Below, piece after piece: positions 7,196 to 17,082 of a stretch of 50,098 nucleotides of DNA. The DNA is from Prevotella sp. (GTDB taxonomy: Bacteria > Bacteroidota > Bacteroidia > Bacteroidales > Bacteroidaceae): assembly GCA_017447515.1 (NCBI GenBank), contig JAFSNG010000014.1, forward strand, positions 1 through 50,098. The letters are read 5' to 3'. A model generated the notes under the pieces. The model ran no database searches. It was not told the DNA's origin and saw nothing but the letters and a program-made list of their open reading frames with translations. Positions within the stretch are counted from its first letter, which is position 1. Every line of letters begins with the position of its first letter. The position numbers and the translations under genes were made by a program.

Positions 7196-8689
7196 TTATT
7201 TAGGGTTATTATAATCTCCCGTTGCTTTGTTCACAATGTTAAGCGTGGGTTCCCAATCGTCTGTACGGAAAGAACTCACAGGCAAGGCATCGTGCATCAG
7301 GTCGCCAACCACATAATCCTTGAAAGCATAACGCACGGCAACAGGCGTTTTAACCTTGTCGCAAACAACATAGACGCGATTGCGAGACGCCCACACCTTT
7401 GTGGCAGGATGAAACACCTTGTCTGAGCCTGCCACCTCGAAATTGCGACTAATGGTTTTCCCGTCAGTATCAGTTGTCGTAAGGCTGTTGACATGCTCGA
7501 AGTACACCCACTCCTTCGAGCGGTCGAAACTCACAACAGCAGTATCGTTTTGGAATGTCACTTCCTTGTATTTTGCAAAGTCGGGCAGACCCTTTATGTC
7601 GTAGGTGTTGCTAAGGGCAAGGATAGCGAGGCGCTCTCCTGCCTGACGCTTCTTGCGAGGATGAATGACGTCTTTGATACCTGTATCCAACAATACCGCC
7701 ATGCGACAGTTGGGAACCATCGACTCCACCTTCTCTTGCTGTTCACGAAGGAAAGCACTGTTGTAGAGAGCCCAGTCTGTCTCGTCATACCCCCAAGGTG
7801 CTATCTGACAGTAATAGAAAGGAAAGTCGCCCTGTTTCCAATCCTCGCGCCACCCCTGAATCATACGCGCCATTAAGGGAGCATAATAGTCGTAGCGAGG
7901 CACATTATCCTCGCCCTGATACCAGATGGCTCCACGAATACCATAACCAATGAGGGGCTTGAGTTGTCCATTATAAAGGGCCGTCGGACAACGTTGCTGC
8001 AACTTCTTGACGTCCTCCTCCGTAATCGTCTGCTTCACCTTGGGGAAGGTCTTGAGCCAGTCTGCCTGCATCCAGGCCTCACAGGCAGAACCACCAAAAG
8101 CAGTACAAATCAATCCAACAGGGACACCCAACATCTTTCGCAACGCCTTGCCAAAGAAATAGGCAGTAGCCGAGAACTCACGAACACTGGCAGCATTGGC
8201 AGGTTGCCAAATTCCTGCGAGATCCGTTTGCGGTTCCAGTGAAGCGTGACGCTTGCCATAGAACAATCGCAGTTCATTATCGTTGCAAGAGAGCAATTCC
8301 TCTGTGGCACCTTCTACAGGTTGAGCCTTATAGCCCTTCATCAGCATCTCCATGTTCGACTGACCAGAGCATATCCACACCTCGCCAATCATCACGTTGC
8401 GAAGGATGACAGCTGATGGTTCAAGAATCATCACTTCGTAAGGGCCACCAGCCTTTGGCGTCTTCACCTTCACCTCGAAGTCGCCCATGTCATCAGCCTT
8501 CACCTTGTAGGTTTTATTGTCCCATGTGGTCATGATGCTCACCATTTTATTGGCATCCGCCTTTCCCCAGATGTTACATTCTGACTGTTGTTGCAACACC
8601 ATGTTGTCGCTGAAGAACTGGGGCAACTTGACCTCAGCATTCGCTGTGATGGCTATAAACGCAACGATGGCACAAATTAATTTTCTCAT
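7196..8689 (-). CDS. Sialate O-acetylesterase-family (SGNH) carbohydrate esterase
   Basis: 497 residues from the ATG at 8689, with signal peptide MRKLICAIVAFIAITANA. A frame extension to a TTG at 8713 would overlap the upstream gene and lengthen the signal n-region, so it is not used. The family motif SGQSNMEM contains the nucleophile Ser111. WYQGEDN and the late DVIHPRKK (Asp and His of the catalytic triad) complete the SGNH/SASA pattern. Such enzymes remove O-acetyl groups from sialic acid or, in pectin loci, from acetylated plant polysaccharide. With GH106 and GH2 neighbours and no sialidase in sight, deacetylation of a pectic glycan is the better inference. It follows the GH106 gene by 20 bp, and that spacer holds a 9-bp repeat. 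Confidence 0.9.
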   Translation of the reverse strand: MRKLICAIVAFIAITANAEVKLPQFFSDNMVLQQQSECNIWGKADANKMVSIMTTWDNKTYKVKADDMGDFEVKVKTPKAGGPYEVMILEPSAVILRNVMIGEVWICSGQSNMEMLMKGYKAQPVEGATEELLSCNDNELRLFYGKRHASLEPQTDLAGIWQPANAASVREFSATAYFFGKALRKMLGVPVGLICTAFGGSACEAWMQADWLKTFPKVKQTITEEDVKKLQQRCPTALYNGQLKPLIGYGIRGAIWYQGEDNVPRYDYYAPLMARMIQGWREDWKQGDFPFYYCQIAPWGYDETDWALYNSAFLREQQEKVESMVPNCRMAVLLDTGIKDVIHPRKKRQAGERLAILALSNTYDIKGLPDFAKYKEVTFQNDTAVVSFDRSKEWVYFEHVNSLTTTDTDGKTISRNFEVAGSDKVFHPATKVWASRNRVYVVCDKVKTPVAVRYAFKDYVVGDLMHDALPVSSFRTDDWEPTLNIVNKATGDYNNPK

Positions 8690-8691
8690 AT

Positions 8692-8718
8692 TTTTTCCGT
8701 TTAATCCGTTCAATCTGT
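8692..8718. repeat. 9-bp tandem repeat at the GH106 stop codon
   Basis: TTTTTCCGT, TTAATCCGT, TCAATCTGT in direct succession. The GH106 stop codon (8710-8712 on the minus strand) lies in the third unit, and the array runs up to the start of the esterase gene. Confidence 0.55.
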
Positions 8719-11700
8719 GGTCGTTATAATTACCGGTGGTTCAAGGAGGCCTGCAGGCAATAATCCTTCACCCTTCGTGCGATACTTGGCATTCGTCCAA
8801 ATACCTTCGTAGGGCGCTTTGCCAAGATCTTCGCCTCGCAGGGCATTATGCCAAGTGTTCACCACCTCGATTTCTATCGTATTTTTGCCCTTTTGCAAAG
8901 CACCAGTAATCTCTACCTCGTAGGGAGCCATCCACGCAATGCCGCAATCCTTGCCATTAATCCATACGTGGGCGATATCCTTCACGTTGGGGAACGACAA
9001 CCAAGTGCGCCCCTGAGGAACTTCGTTCTTTTTCAGTTTCCACGTCGTCGTGTAACGCGCGTGACCACTGAAATAGCGAATCCTGTCGTCTGCATGTTGG
9101 CTCCAGTCGAAGAGCGACTGGCTCTTGATGGTTAAGCCTGCCTCTCGGAAGGTGATAGTCCAAGGCTCGCTATTTATTCCCAGCGTGGGAATGTTTTGTT
9201 CCCAGCGTGGGAAAATTTTATTCCCAGCCTGGGAATATTCGCTTTGCCGGTAGCTCACAAACAACGAGCCGTAAGCAGGCAATGTGATGGTGTCTTGATA
9301 GTCGTACGATTCATCCGTTAGGGGATTGTAAACCAACGCTTTTCCTTTGTGCTCTGACCCAGAAGTCAGAGTGTGGCAAGCAATTTCACGGAAAACAGGT
9401 GAGAAAGTCTGCTCTTGGTTCGTTTGGTTCGAGAGAAAATAAATGTCTTCACCTTTTCCTGTACGATGAGCGTAGGCAATGCCTTCAGGTAGAATGACGT
9501 CTGGTGCAACTTTCTCAAAAGTGCTATCCTTGTAGGGCTTGTCAACAATCTGAACGCCTTGTCTGCGCAGTTGGGCTATGCGTTTCTTGGCTTCTGGAGA
9601 AACCAGAACCCATTGGGGAACAACCAATACCTTATAATTAAAGGGCTGATTGAGCAGGGCATCCTTGTTCATCGAGTCGTACTGATAGCCGTGAAGTGGA
9701 TTGATCCAGTCCTTTAAATCGACGATTCCAACGGAATGTCGCACGCCAACAGGCGATTCCTCCATCGGCTGGCCGACATTGGCCAGTCGTTTGCGTTCGG
9801 AGGCCACTCGTTCCGCACCAAACAAACCAGGCAACATTGGTACAAGGCGGTCTGGAGTAAAGGCACGACAGGGCATTTCTTCCCCAATATAGACGGCTAT
9901 GTCGATAACTGGCTTGCCCTTTTGTAGGAGTGTTTGACAACGGGTGATATAATCCACAAAAGGCTTTGCCTCAGGGAACCAAATCTGGTCGCGCTGAAAA
10001 AAAAGGCCGATTCCATCGAGCGTCATGCCTGGTTTGCGGTCGAGCCAAGGGTTGTGGGTATTCACGTGGAAGAAGAGACGATTCATGCCAAGGGCGAAGT
10101 TCCTATCCAATAACGCCTTGATACTTGCTGGTGTCTCGTCCCACACACCACGCACTTCAGTAAAACCTTCTGCTTGGATAATATTCTTCCCATAGACGTG
10201 AGCCCCGCTGATGGCGTCGAGCATATCGGTGGGTTTGTCGTGGGTAGGAGAATTCAACCAAAACTCACCCATAGGCACGTCAACATACTTAAAATGTTCC
10301 ATTCCATCGGAAACCATCGTGGGCGCAACGCTCTCTGATGACAACTGCACACCATATTCTTTGGCCTTTTGGGCAATGGTGACGAAGAACACCTCGTTCA
10401 CCAGTTCATTGATGGTCTTGCGAATGTCTCTTAGCGTCTCTTCTGCCCCCATCATAGGAACACCAGCATAGACGGGCAGGAGGGGAATGATATCATAGCC
10501 TCGCCTGCGCACAAACTCCTGGGCAAAGTTTCGGCTCCAGTTTTGCGAACCACACTCCCATGAGTCGACGTGCAGATACTTAACAACTTTGTGGTTTGGA
10601 CGATTCATAAAGAGCCCAAACCAACGGTCTACTTGTTTGCTGACAGCCTTACGAGAGAATTTGTCGCATTCCAAGCCCTTTGCCCCACCAGCTGTAGCAT
10701 TAGTATGCCCCGTTGAGGTATGGCCCATTCGCAGGATGCGCCAAGTGCCTTCAGGCAACTCCACGTCAACGTAGTCGCCTTGCATCTTGAATGGTTTGAT
10801 ATCTCTAGGGTGCAGGAAATCTTCGTAGGGCAGGTCAATATCTGGCGTCTCTGGGGCTATGCGCCAAACGTAACCGGCCTTGCCTTCCCAGTTGTCGATG
10901 AGTGGCCAACTGCCAAACTTGATGCCCTTCAGTCGCAAAACGGGTTTCCACTTGGCGGCATCCAGGTCTTCGGCACCAGGTTCCGAACCTTCAGGCGTCC
11001 ATTCCATACGCACATACTTCACCTTACAGGGAGGAATGGAGAAAGTTGTATTAAAGTCTGTATTTTGCCAACCCTGACGAGGAGGCGTCAACTGCTTGAC
11101 AGTCTGAAAGATAACTCCGTCGTGCGACGCCTTTATCGTTAGTCGCTGACATTGGATATTGGTGCCTGAGGGTTCTATCTCGATATTTCGCACCAACGTA
11201 GGTTTGTCGAATTCGTACTGAATCCAGCAAGGTTCGTCAGCACATAGCACCCCCTTGGCGTTTATTTTGACCTCAGGAGAATAAGATAGAGAGCCTTTGG
11301 GATAACCCAAGGACACAGTAACAGGAATGGCATATGCCGCAATATCCTCATAGTAATGTTCGTAGTGCTGAGGCTTTTGCATGAGGAAATGGTGTTTGCC
11401 TCCAGTGACGACGGTATCGCAGAAGACAACCTTCTGCATGGATTCTTCTGGTGAAATCCAAGGTCCGCCAGCGAGTGCAAAACCGTCGCAGACGTGAATG
11501 CCCATTTCCAAGCTGAGGGAATCGGCTTGCGCGAACGAGTAGTCCACCATTCGCCAAAAGTTCTCACTCAAGGTATCAGCCGTTCCTTGATATTCTGGTC
11601 GTTCTTGTGACCCACGAATAGGCATCAGGTAACAGCCACCCAGTCCCACATCCTTCATCGCCTGCAGATCGGCCTTAATGCCTACTTCTGATACGGCGCC

Positions 11701-11799
11701 ATACATCCAATACCAGAAAGTCCAAGGACGAGTCGTGTCGTTACCTCGCGACATAATTGCGAGGCACAGGACAAGAGCAAGTGTGGTCAGTCGTTTCAT
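8710..11799 (-). CDS. Glycoside hydrolase family 106 protein (alpha-L-rhamnosidase)
   Basis: 1029 residues, signal peptide MKRLTTLALVLCLAIMSRG. The opening RPWTFWYWMYGAVSEVGI, with a following ADLQAMKDVGLGGCYLMPI, is the hallmark of GH106 alpha-L-rhamnosidases. The catalytic barrel continues through HVDSWECGSQNWS and the region around NIIQAEGFTEVRG, which carry acidic residues in the places where the family keeps its catalytic glutamates. A C-terminal beta-sandwich ends with HVWINGKDCGIAWMAPYEVEI. Length is normal. GH106 enzymes release terminal rhamnose from rhamnogalacturonan-type pectins. An internal array of three 15-bp palindromes (9177-9235) encodes residues around NKIFPRWEQNIPTLGIN, a linker-like stretch before the last domain. 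GH2 lies 37 bp upstream and the esterase 20 bp downstream in the same direction. Confidence 0.88.
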   Translation of the reverse strand: MKRLTTLALVLCLAIMSRGNDTTRPWTFWYWMYGAVSEVGIKADLQAMKDVGLGGCYLMPIRGSQERPEYQGTADTLSENFWRMVDYSFAQADSLSLEMGIHVCDGFALAGGPWISPEESMQKVVFCDTVVTGGKHHFLMQKPQHYEHYYEDIAAYAIPVTVSLGYPKGSLSYSPEVKINAKGVLCADEPCWIQYEFDKPTLVRNIEIEPSGTNIQCQRLTIKASHDGVIFQTVKQLTPPRQGWQNTDFNTTFSIPPCKVKYVRMEWTPEGSEPGAEDLDAAKWKPVLRLKGIKFGSWPLIDNWEGKAGYVWRIAPETPDIDLPYEDFLHPRDIKPFKMQGDYVDVELPEGTWRILRMGHTSTGHTNATAGGAKGLECDKFSRKAVSKQVDRWFGLFMNRPNHKVVKYLHVDSWECGSQNWSRNFAQEFVRRRGYDIIPLLPVYAGVPMMGAEETLRDIRKTINELVNEVFFVTIAQKAKEYGVQLSSESVAPTMVSDGMEHFKYVDVPMGEFWLNSPTHDKPTDMLDAISGAHVYGKNIIQAEGFTEVRGVWDETPASIKALLDRNFALGMNRLFFHVNTHNPWLDRKPGMTLDGIGLFFQRDQIWFPEAKPFVDYITRCQTLLQKGKPVIDIAVYIGEEMPCRAFTPDRLVPMLPGLFGAERVASERKRLANVGQPMEESPVGVRHSVGIVDLKDWINPLHGYQYDSMNKDALLNQPFNYKVLVVPQWVLVSPEAKKRIAQLRRQGVQIVDKPYKDSTFEKVAPDVILPEGIAYAHRTGKGEDIYFLSNQTNQEQTFSPVFREIACHTLTSGSEHKGKALVYNPLTDESYDYQDTITLPAYGSLFVSYRQSEYSQAGNKIFPRWEQNIPTLGINSEPWTITFREAGLTIKSQSLFDWSQHADDRIRYFSGHARYTTTWKLKKNEVPQGRTWLSFPNVKDIAHVWINGKDCGIAWMAPYEVEITGALQKGKNTIEIEVVNTWHNALRGEDLGKAPYEGIWTNAKYRTKGEGLLPAGLLEPPVIITTTD
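9177..9235. repeat. Three 15-bp palindromes at exact 22-bp period within the GH106 gene
   Basis: TTCCCAGCGTGGGAA at 9177-9191 and 9199-9213, and TTCCCAGCCTGGGAA at 9221-9235. Each has 6-bp perfect arms around a 3-bp centre. Spacers are 7 bp and AT-rich. Because 22 is not a multiple of 3, each copy is read in a different frame. Confidence 0.9.
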
Positions 11800-11800
11800 A

Positions 11801-11827
11801 GCATCCGTGTAATTCGTTCGATTCGTT
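11801..11827. repeat. Degenerate 9-bp tandem repeat in the GH2-GH106 spacer
   Basis: GCATCCGTG, TAATTCGTT, CGATTCGTT. The unit resembles that at 8692-8718, so both spacers flanking the GH106 gene carry related arrays. It lies between the GH2 stop (11837) and the GH106 start (11799). Confidence 0.5.
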
Positions 11828-11836
11828 GATTAGAAA

Positions 11837-14671
11837 TCACTCGAAGTGCAGGATGGCATTGATGCTTCCTTTCCCCTTGCTCCAATAAGGCTGTGCGCTG
11901 GGACCATTGAGGTCAGTGGTATTTACCTTGTTGCGAACGGCAGGAATGGCCTTGAGGATAGAGATACCTGTCTCTGGCAGGGTATAGAGGATATGGTCGC
12001 GACCATCACGAGGCGTATAGACGCCAATCTTTCCAGCTATCGTTTCTATACCAACGGCTCCTTCAGTAGTATTTAGCTTCATCCAGGAGACATTGTTAAA
12101 GTAACCTTTGAACTCAGGATAGTCCCACGACTCACCAGGAATGGGGTCGTTGTAGTCGTTCTGCCAATAGCCATATTGAGGACCTTCCTGACGATTCTGC
12201 CAAACGCGATAGGGTCCTTTGCCTACCCATTGCTTGCTTTTCACCATCGTCTCAGGATAGTCGAAGCAAATACCCATCAGGTCGACGACGCCATTGAAGT
12301 AATAGTCGACGTTCATATACATACCGCCATCAACGAGGAAGCGCCAAGTAACCGTATTGATGGAACCATGCAGATAGTTGGCAACCAGTGTACTGTCACT
12401 AAAGGTGAAACCATCAAAGGCACCTTGGTCAGGATACTCCGTATATTGCGTCTTTTTCTGGAAGGCCTTGTTGTCGTCGTGGTTGTAAAAACCATCCTGC
12501 GAACGGTCAGCACGCTTGGCAGCTACAAAGCGGGGACCATTGCTGAACGAGAGTTTTTTTTCGCCTATGGAGACGCCTATCAACCTACCCGTCTTCTTGC
12601 TAAAGGTATACTGGCGATTGCCATTCTGCACCAACAATTGGTTTGTATCCTCTGTATACGAGTATTTCTGGGTATTCTTGTGTAGGTTTCTCTTGCTCAG
12701 GTTATCGGTGCCGAGTTTTACCATGTGTCTATGGCTCCACGTAAAGATTTCCTTTCCATACGGGTCAATAGCTGTCAACTCAATCACATCAGCATCTGTC
12801 CTTTCGATTTTCAGCCTGGCTTTTTCACCTGGTGCAGCATCAGGCGAAGTAAGCTTTACGGTTTTGATGACCTTGACCTCCGACTCTCCGTAAGCAGGCA
12901 TCTTGAGCAGTCTGTAGCTGAACTGGCAGTCCTTCAGGTTGATGAAGTTATAGCAGTTCTGAATGGTGAAGGCACCGCTGTCAAAATACAACACCTGAAC
13001 AGGACTCCACACCTCGCGGATGGTATAGAACGAACCTTCCTTTTCCATGTGGGGACCAACGATGCCGTCAGAGCCGAAGTTGCCCACAGGGTCAAGAATG
13101 CCATTTTTGTCCGTACGAACCACAGCCTGATCCATCAGGTCCCACAGGAAACCGCCTGCACAACGTGGATTGCTCATCATCAACTTCCAGTAGTCTTTCA
13201 AGCCTGCCCCATGTCCTCCGTCATACAATCCGTGCAGAAACTCAGTAGGCATAAAGATTTCCTTTTGGCGCATATAGTCTGCTGTTTCACCCCACGAACG
13301 ATAGTGCTTGGTCTCGAAACCATTACGATTAGCCCAAGGATAGAGTACTACACGCTGTTGAGGGTCGAACTGCGCGAATACTGGCTCCAGTTCGTAATTA
13401 AAACCACCTTCGTTACCATTGCTCCAGAAGATGATGCTAGGATGGTTCACATCACGCGTCACCATCTCCTCAACGATTTGCGAACCCACTATCGTTTCGT
13501 GTGCCTTATGCCAGCCGGGCTGTTCACACTCTACATAAAGGCCTAATGAGTCGCAGGCATCCAAAAACTCCGGGTCAGCAGGATAGTGACTCAATCGGAC
13601 AGCATTCATATTCATCGATTTAATCAGCAACACATCCTCGATATTCTTCTGCTTCGACAGCGTACGACCACTTTCAGGACGGAAGGAATGGCGGTTGACG
13701 CCCTTGAAAATCACTTTCTTCCCATTGATAAACACACCATCCTCCTTGTCGCCTTTGTAGGTGTGGCGATATTCTATCGTGCGGAAGCCAAACTTCTGAC
13801 GCTCAATGTGGAGCGTACGACCCTCTGCGTCTTTCAACGTAAAGACAGCGGTATAGAGGTTAGGCTGTTCAGCATTCCACAACTTGGGATTCTCCGTGCG
13901 GAACTCAACCTTGGCCTCGTCGCTGGCAACGATATAAGACGGACTTGTGGCGACCTTCTTTCCATTGGCGTCAACCAAATCGACGGTCACACTGGAGCCG
14001 GCAACGGCACGATTCAGGAAGACATCAGCCGTAAAGGAACCATCCGCCTTAGCATCAATGGCCACCCGCTGGATGTTCTGCGAAGGCTTGCTGACAATGA
14101 ATACCGGCCGCCAGATGCCGCCAAAGTTCCAGTAGTCAGCCCTGCGCTCAGCTAGATTCACCTGCGGATTGGTGCTCTCCTTCAGTACTTCAACCTCCAA
14201 GCGGTTCTTCTTCGAACCAAAGAACACACGGTCTGACACGTCTATCGTATGGCGCGTAAAGCCACCCTGATAAGTGCCATTACCCGCTTTGCGACCATTG
14301 ATCTCGACATGAATCTCCGTAAATGCAGCCTCGAAGACGAGCTGAATCTGACGACCAGCCCACTCCTGAGGCAACATAAACTCCGTCTTATACTTTCCTG
14401 TCTCGTCAGCAATACCCTCTGGCGTGGCCTTGCCATAGAAGCGCATGCCATACTGATAGGTGCCAAAACCCTGCAATTCCCAGCACGAGGGCACACCAAT
14501 CTTCGTCCACTTACCGCTATTGCGACCATCCGAGCACAGGAAGTCCCACTGCACCATATCGTCGCAACCATGACCACTCAGATACTGTCGCTGGGTTTCC
14601 ACCAGCTTCTGAGCCTGCACGCCTAAAGCCACCAAGCCCACTAACGTCAAAAGGAAAGTTCTTTTCATCAT
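11837..14671 (-). CDS. Glycoside hydrolase family 2 beta-galactosidase
   Basis: 944 residues, signal peptide ending near VQA20 (two adjacent ATGs at 14671 and 14668 are equally possible starts). The layout is the large LacZ-like one: sugar-binding domain (about 50-195), Ig-like domain, TIM barrel (about 310-600), second Ig-like domain and a C-terminal beta-sandwich (about 690-940) with the late VGIETIAGKIG. The acid/base is Glu421 in WSNGNEGG and the nucleophile Glu477 in MPTEFLHGL. Both match family 2 enzymes. It probably removes beta-galactosyl or related residues from pectic side chains in the periplasm. It lies in the same-direction series of five enzymes, 43 bp after the GH3 stop. Confidence 0.93.
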   Translation of the reverse strand: MMKRTFLLTLVGLVALGVQAQKLVETQRQYLSGHGCDDMVQWDFLCSDGRNSGKWTKIGVPSCWELQGFGTYQYGMRFYGKATPEGIADETGKYKTEFMLPQEWAGRQIQLVFEAAFTEIHVEINGRKAGNGTYQGGFTRHTIDVSDRVFFGSKKNRLEVEVLKESTNPQVNLAERRADYWNFGGIWRPVFIVSKPSQNIQRVAIDAKADGSFTADVFLNRAVAGSSVTVDLVDANGKKVATSPSYIVASDEAKVEFRTENPKLWNAEQPNLYTAVFTLKDAEGRTLHIERQKFGFRTIEYRHTYKGDKEDGVFINGKKVIFKGVNRHSFRPESGRTLSKQKNIEDVLLIKSMNMNAVRLSHYPADPEFLDACDSLGLYVECEQPGWHKAHETIVGSQIVEEMVTRDVNHPSIIFWSNGNEGGFNYELEPVFAQFDPQQRVVLYPWANRNGFETKHYRSWGETADYMRQKEIFMPTEFLHGLYDGGHGAGLKDYWKLMMSNPRCAGGFLWDLMDQAVVRTDKNGILDPVGNFGSDGIVGPHMEKEGSFYTIREVWSPVQVLYFDSGAFTIQNCYNFINLKDCQFSYRLLKMPAYGESEVKVIKTVKLTSPDAAPGEKARLKIERTDADVIELTAIDPYGKEIFTWSHRHMVKLGTDNLSKRNLHKNTQKYSYTEDTNQLLVQNGNRQYTFSKKTGRLIGVSIGEKKLSFSNGPRFVAAKRADRSQDGFYNHDDNKAFQKKTQYTEYPDQGAFDGFTFSDSTLVANYLHGSINTVTWRFLVDGGMYMNVDYYFNGVVDLMGICFDYPETMVKSKQWVGKGPYRVWQNRQEGPQYGYWQNDYNDPIPGESWDYPEFKGYFNNVSWMKLNTTEGAVGIETIAGKIGVYTPRDGRDHILYTLPETGISILKAIPAVRNKVNTTDLNGPSAQPYWSKGKGSINAILHFE

Positions 14672-14714
14672 TGCTATACCTTATTTATATATAGACGAAC
14701 TTCCTCGGATTTTG

Positions 14715-17063
14715 TTAGTGTTTCAATAAGTTAAGCTTTTGCTGGGGAGCCAGCGCATTGTTGACTTTTTCCGTATATTCCTTCAAGGTGAGTGCTACTG
14801 ATAAAGGCAGATTGCGACTGGAGTTGCCAATGCGGAACGTATAGCTACCAGCCTCTGTGAGCCACTGAGAATCAGCCTCGTCGAAGCTGACAAGGTCGCG
14901 AACGGGAATGGTCATGGTCAGCGTCTGACTCTCACCAGGTTGTAGCTCGCGCGTCTTGGCGAAGGCTTTCAGTTCCTGAGCAGGCTTTTCGAGTTTGCCC
15001 TTAGGTGCTTGTACATAGACTTGGGCCACCTCCTTACCACTGACAGCGCCAGTGTTCTTAACGGTGATGCTTACCTCAACAACATCCTTACCCTTGGCCT
15101 TAACCACAGGTTTCGAGAATTCAAAGGTCGTATAGCTTAGTCCGAATCCGAAGGGATAGGCCACCTCGCGGTTGAAGGTATCGAAGAAACGATAGCCCAC
15201 ATAGATATCCTCTTCGTGATTGGTATAGTCGTAGCCGGCAACCTGACCCGTGTAGCCTCTTGTCACCTCGTAGGTATAAAAGTCCATCGTGCCAGGATAA
15301 CCCTTCGTCGAAGGATGGTCCGTAGCAGCAAGCGGCCACGTCATGGTGAGTTTGCCAGACGGATTCACCTTACCCGTCAGCAGGTCGGCCACAGAATTGC
15401 CACCTTCCATACCTGGCTGCCAAGCACAAAGAATAGCATCCGGATAGCCACTCCACGAGGCCGTCTCAATGACAGAACCCGAGTTGATGATCACCACCAC
15501 GGGCTTGCCTGCCTGGTGGAAGGCGTTGCAGACGTCCTTGATGAGCGCCAGCTCCTCAGGAACGAGGTTGAACTCGGTAGCGATATCGCGGTCGATACCC
15601 TCACCTGCTTGACGACCAATGGTGATGATGGCCGCGTCGGCACCAGCCACCTCTTTGTCGATAGCAATCGGGGAAATACCAATCTCAGGATACTTCTGTT
15701 GCCCCATCATCTCCGTCTGGAACCACTTGGCAGGATGACGCTCTGCCTGGAATTTTACCCGTGCATAGTCAATGTACTTACGATAGATGTCGGTAAGCGT
15801 TGCAGACGAGTTGATACCAGCATTCTTCAAACCAGTAAGCATATCCACCACGTATGGCGGATGAACGCAACCTGAACCTGTACCACCGCTGAGAAAGTCG
15901 TAAGAATTCTCGCCAAAGAGCGCAACGGTCTTAATCTTACCATCTTTCCAAGGCAGGGCACCATTGTTCTTCAGCAGCACGATACCCTCGGCAGCACTCT
16001 GGCGCGTAATGGCAGCATGAGCCTCGAAGTCAGGTTTGTTGGTATAGGGATAATTATTGAAGCTGGGCGTCTTGACGATATATTCCAGCATACGGCGCAC
16101 GTTGCGGTCGACGTCCTCCATACTGAGTTTGCCGCTCTTGATACCCTCGATAATCTCCTGCACCTGGGCGGGCTGGCCTGGTTCCATCAGATCGTTGCCG
16201 GCATGAACCTCGTTGATGGTGGGCAGACCCTTGCGGATGCCAATCCAGTCGGTCATCACGATACCCTTATAGCCCCAGTCCTCGCGCAGAATCTTTGTGA
16301 GTAGGTCGTAATTACCCATCGAAAACTCACCGTTCACCTTATTATAACTGGCCATGATGGTCCAAGGGTCGCTCTCGCGGACGGCAATCTCGAAACCACG
16401 CAGATAGAGCTCGCGGGCTGCACGCTGGCTGACCCGCTCGTCGACGCTGGTACGATCCGTCTCCTGCGAATTGACGGCAAAGTGCTTGGCACTCACACCA
16501 GCACCCTGACTCTGCACACCCTTGATATAAGCCGCGGCAATCTTTCCCGTCACCAGCGGGTCCTCGCTGTAGTACTCGAAGTTACGGCCACACAGCGGAT
16601 TGCGGTGCAGGTTCATGCCTGGACCGAGAATCACGTCACAGCGATACTCCTTGGTCTCATTGCCGATAGCCTCGCCCACCCTGCTGACCAGTTCCGTGTT
16701 CCACGTCGAAGCCAGACACGAGCCAATGGGGAAAGCTGTAGCATAGTACGTCTGCGTCGTACCCTCACGCGTGGGGTCAATACGCACTCCGGCAGGGCCG
16801 TCGGTAAGTACCGTTGCGGGGATTCCCAGCCGTTCGATGCGGGGTGTCGTACCAGCAGCACCAGCCACCAGGTCGGCCTCACCGCCTACGACGGCTCCCG
16901 CGCCAAAGAAATTGTTAGCACCGCCAACCAATAGTTTGGCCTTTTCTTCAATCGTCATAGCCTTCAACACCTCGTCGATATTGTCGGCACGCAGTTTTGT
17001 TTGTGCAGTCATTGTTGATGCCATTAAAAGGAGCAGCACTCCTGTAATCATTGTTCTTTTCAT
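14715..17063 (-). CDS. Glycoside hydrolase family 3 beta-glucosidase-like enzyme
   Basis: 782 residues, signal peptide MKRTMITGVLLLLMASTMTA. GH3 TIM barrel at about 25-320 with LTDGPAGVR, AKHFAVNSQETDR (substrate-binding KHF at 193-195) and the nucleophile Asp272 in KGIVMTDW. The alpha/beta sandwich domain spans about 350-590. A fibronectin III-like C-terminal domain (about 640-770) begins near PFGFGLSYTTFEFS. All parts of a complete periplasmic GH3 enzyme are present. Exact sugar (glucose, xylose or other) is not readable. It is the first enzyme of the minus-strand glycan series and follows a conserved unknown gene by 45 bp; that spacer is filled with an AACTTTC tandem repeat. Confidence 0.94.
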   Translation of the reverse strand: MKRTMITGVLLLLMASTMTAQTKLRADNIDEVLKAMTIEEKAKLLVGGANNFFGAGAVVGGEADLVAGAAGTTPRIERLGIPATVLTDGPAGVRIDPTREGTTQTYYATAFPIGSCLASTWNTELVSRVGEAIGNETKEYRCDVILGPGMNLHRNPLCGRNFEYYSEDPLVTGKIAAAYIKGVQSQGAGVSAKHFAVNSQETDRTSVDERVSQRAARELYLRGFEIAVRESDPWTIMASYNKVNGEFSMGNYDLLTKILREDWGYKGIVMTDWIGIRKGLPTINEVHAGNDLMEPGQPAQVQEIIEGIKSGKLSMEDVDRNVRRMLEYIVKTPSFNNYPYTNKPDFEAHAAITRQSAAEGIVLLKNNGALPWKDGKIKTVALFGENSYDFLSGGTGSGCVHPPYVVDMLTGLKNAGINSSATLTDIYRKYIDYARVKFQAERHPAKWFQTEMMGQQKYPEIGISPIAIDKEVAGADAAIITIGRQAGEGIDRDIATEFNLVPEELALIKDVCNAFHQAGKPVVVIINSGSVIETASWSGYPDAILCAWQPGMEGGNSVADLLTGKVNPSGKLTMTWPLAATDHPSTKGYPGTMDFYTYEVTRGYTGQVAGYDYTNHEEDIYVGYRFFDTFNREVAYPFGFGLSYTTFEFSKPVVKAKGKDVVEVSITVKNTGAVSGKEVAQVYVQAPKGKLEKPAQELKAFAKTRELQPGESQTLTMTIPVRDLVSFDEADSQWLTEAGSYTFRIGNSSRNLPLSVALTLKEYTEKVNNALAPQQKLNLLKH

Positions 17064-17082
17064 ACGTTGTTATTGGTTTATT

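Noticed and set aside
4518-17063. Calling the glycosidase run a complete polysaccharide utilisation locus
   Set aside because: No SusC, SusD or regulator gene is visible in or next to it, so only an enzyme cluster is claimed.
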